From Phormidesmis priestleyi BC1401 (GTDB taxonomy: Bacteria > Cyanobacteriota > Cyanobacteriia > Leptolyngbyales > Leptolyngbyaceae): a stretch of 64,000 nt of DNA. The DNA lies in the NCBI RefSeq assembly GCF_001650195.1, contig NZ_LXYR01000007.1:1-64000 (forward strand), read 5' to 3'. The notes beneath the pieces are model-generated. The model searched no databases. It was not told where the DNA came from and worked only from the letters and a program-made list of their open reading frames with translations. Both the position numbers and the translations under genes were made by a program. The stretch's first letter is position 1. Each line of letters begins with the position of its first letter. Of the stretch, positions 63,746-64,000 are shown one piece after another.

Positions 63746-64000
63746 CTACTTACTAGCTGAAAACCGCAGCCTCACATAATCGGCAGCCCACTGCCCAGAC
63801 GCATCGCACAGAGTAGGCTTTAAACTAGCAGTCACCTCATCTAAAAAAACATCTCGTTCTGAACTGGGCAGCGCCGTTGTAAACGGATTTGCAAAGGTTG
63901 TCAGCCATCCTCTAATCCCGGTAGGTAGAGGAGTGGGGCGAGGAATCAGCGCAATTCTGCCGACTTCAAACCCTCTTGATTCCAATCGCGTCTGATAGTC
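63746..64000 (-). CDS. SAM-dependent methyltransferase, C-terminal part (runs off window)
   Basis: The open frame goes on past the window edge (YQTRLES at 64000); 84 codons are visible. RGFEVGRIALIPRPTPLPTG then IRGWLTTFANPF and WAADYVRLRFSASK match the end of class I methyltransferases of the trans-aconitate methyltransferase-like group. The SAM-binding part lies outside the window, so the exact family is not settled. It precedes creD on the same strand. Confidence 0.7.
   Translation of the reverse strand, partial: DYQTRLESRGFEVGRIALIPRPTPLPTGIRGWLTTFANPFTTALPSSERDVFLDEVTASLKPTLCDASGQWAADYVRLRFSASK

Overview
The window comes from a filamentous or Leptolyngbya-like cyanobacterium. I infer this from the many HIP1 octamers (GCGATCGC) and from cyanobacteria-typical genes: the NblS/Hik33 sensor kinase next to purD, a 400-residue IspH, the Sll0418-type tocopherol/plastoquinone methyltransferase, a Ycf29/Rre1-like regulator, FHA/TPR proteins and a Nif11-type peptide. 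No rRNA, tRNA or CRISPR array was seen.

Region by region. 0.2-5.6 kb is a hopanoid-linked block: an RND permease, hpnA and hpnH on the minus strand, and an HpnG-like phosphorylase divergently. 5.65-7.3 kb is a graveyard: IS5- and IS66-family transposase fragments and a decayed GntR/FCD regulator cut by a repeat. 7.3-9.6 kb has a FGGY sugar kinase and two unknown proteins. 9.6-11.9 kb is accessory: two small mobile elements, a DUF433 remnant, a patatin phospholipase, and HicAB with a frameshifted hicA. 12-25.9 kb is mostly housekeeping or envelope: secreted proteins, a D,D-carboxypeptidase, a DUF1460 amidase-like protein, TPR-FHA, two hydrolase-type genes, a GT39 transferase, Nudix, malQ and ispH.

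26.2-28.1 kb is an AT-rich three-gene cassette I do not recognise. 28-32 kb holds an SGNH hydrolase, an EbsA-like protein, a phosphotransacetylase-family protein and the MPBQ/MSBQ methyltransferase with a coupled 52-codon ORF. 32.2-32.7 kb is a minus-strand cobalamin riboswitch ahead of two small membrane-protein ORFs that are easy to miss. 32.7-33.2 kb is nested repeats. Then come mnmG, lexA with its own LexA box, a MazE-like remnant and a VOC protein.

37.7-43.3 kb is a plus-strand run: sigma-like factor, TPR protein, P-loop ATPase, a degenerate-P-loop/TPR protein, a 56-residue coupled ORF and hicAB, then an opposing HicB-like gene. 44-51 kb carries murG, a truncated VapC-like PIN protein, a Ser/Thr kinase fused to a periplasmic-binding-protein domain, endonuclease V, folB and a second GT39. 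51.2-55.6 kb is a nucleoside/BMP-type ABC importer without a binding protein, overlapping or abutting a biuret-hydrolase-like amidase. 55.7-64 kb has nblS, purD, a TPR protein, a NarL-type regulator, a thioredoxin-like ferredoxin, a frameshifted creD and the end of a methyltransferase.

The repeats stand out. At least four small non-coding mobile-element families can be told apart by their termini. One has two identical 122-bp copies, each with a perfect 10-bp target duplication, which points to recent transposition.
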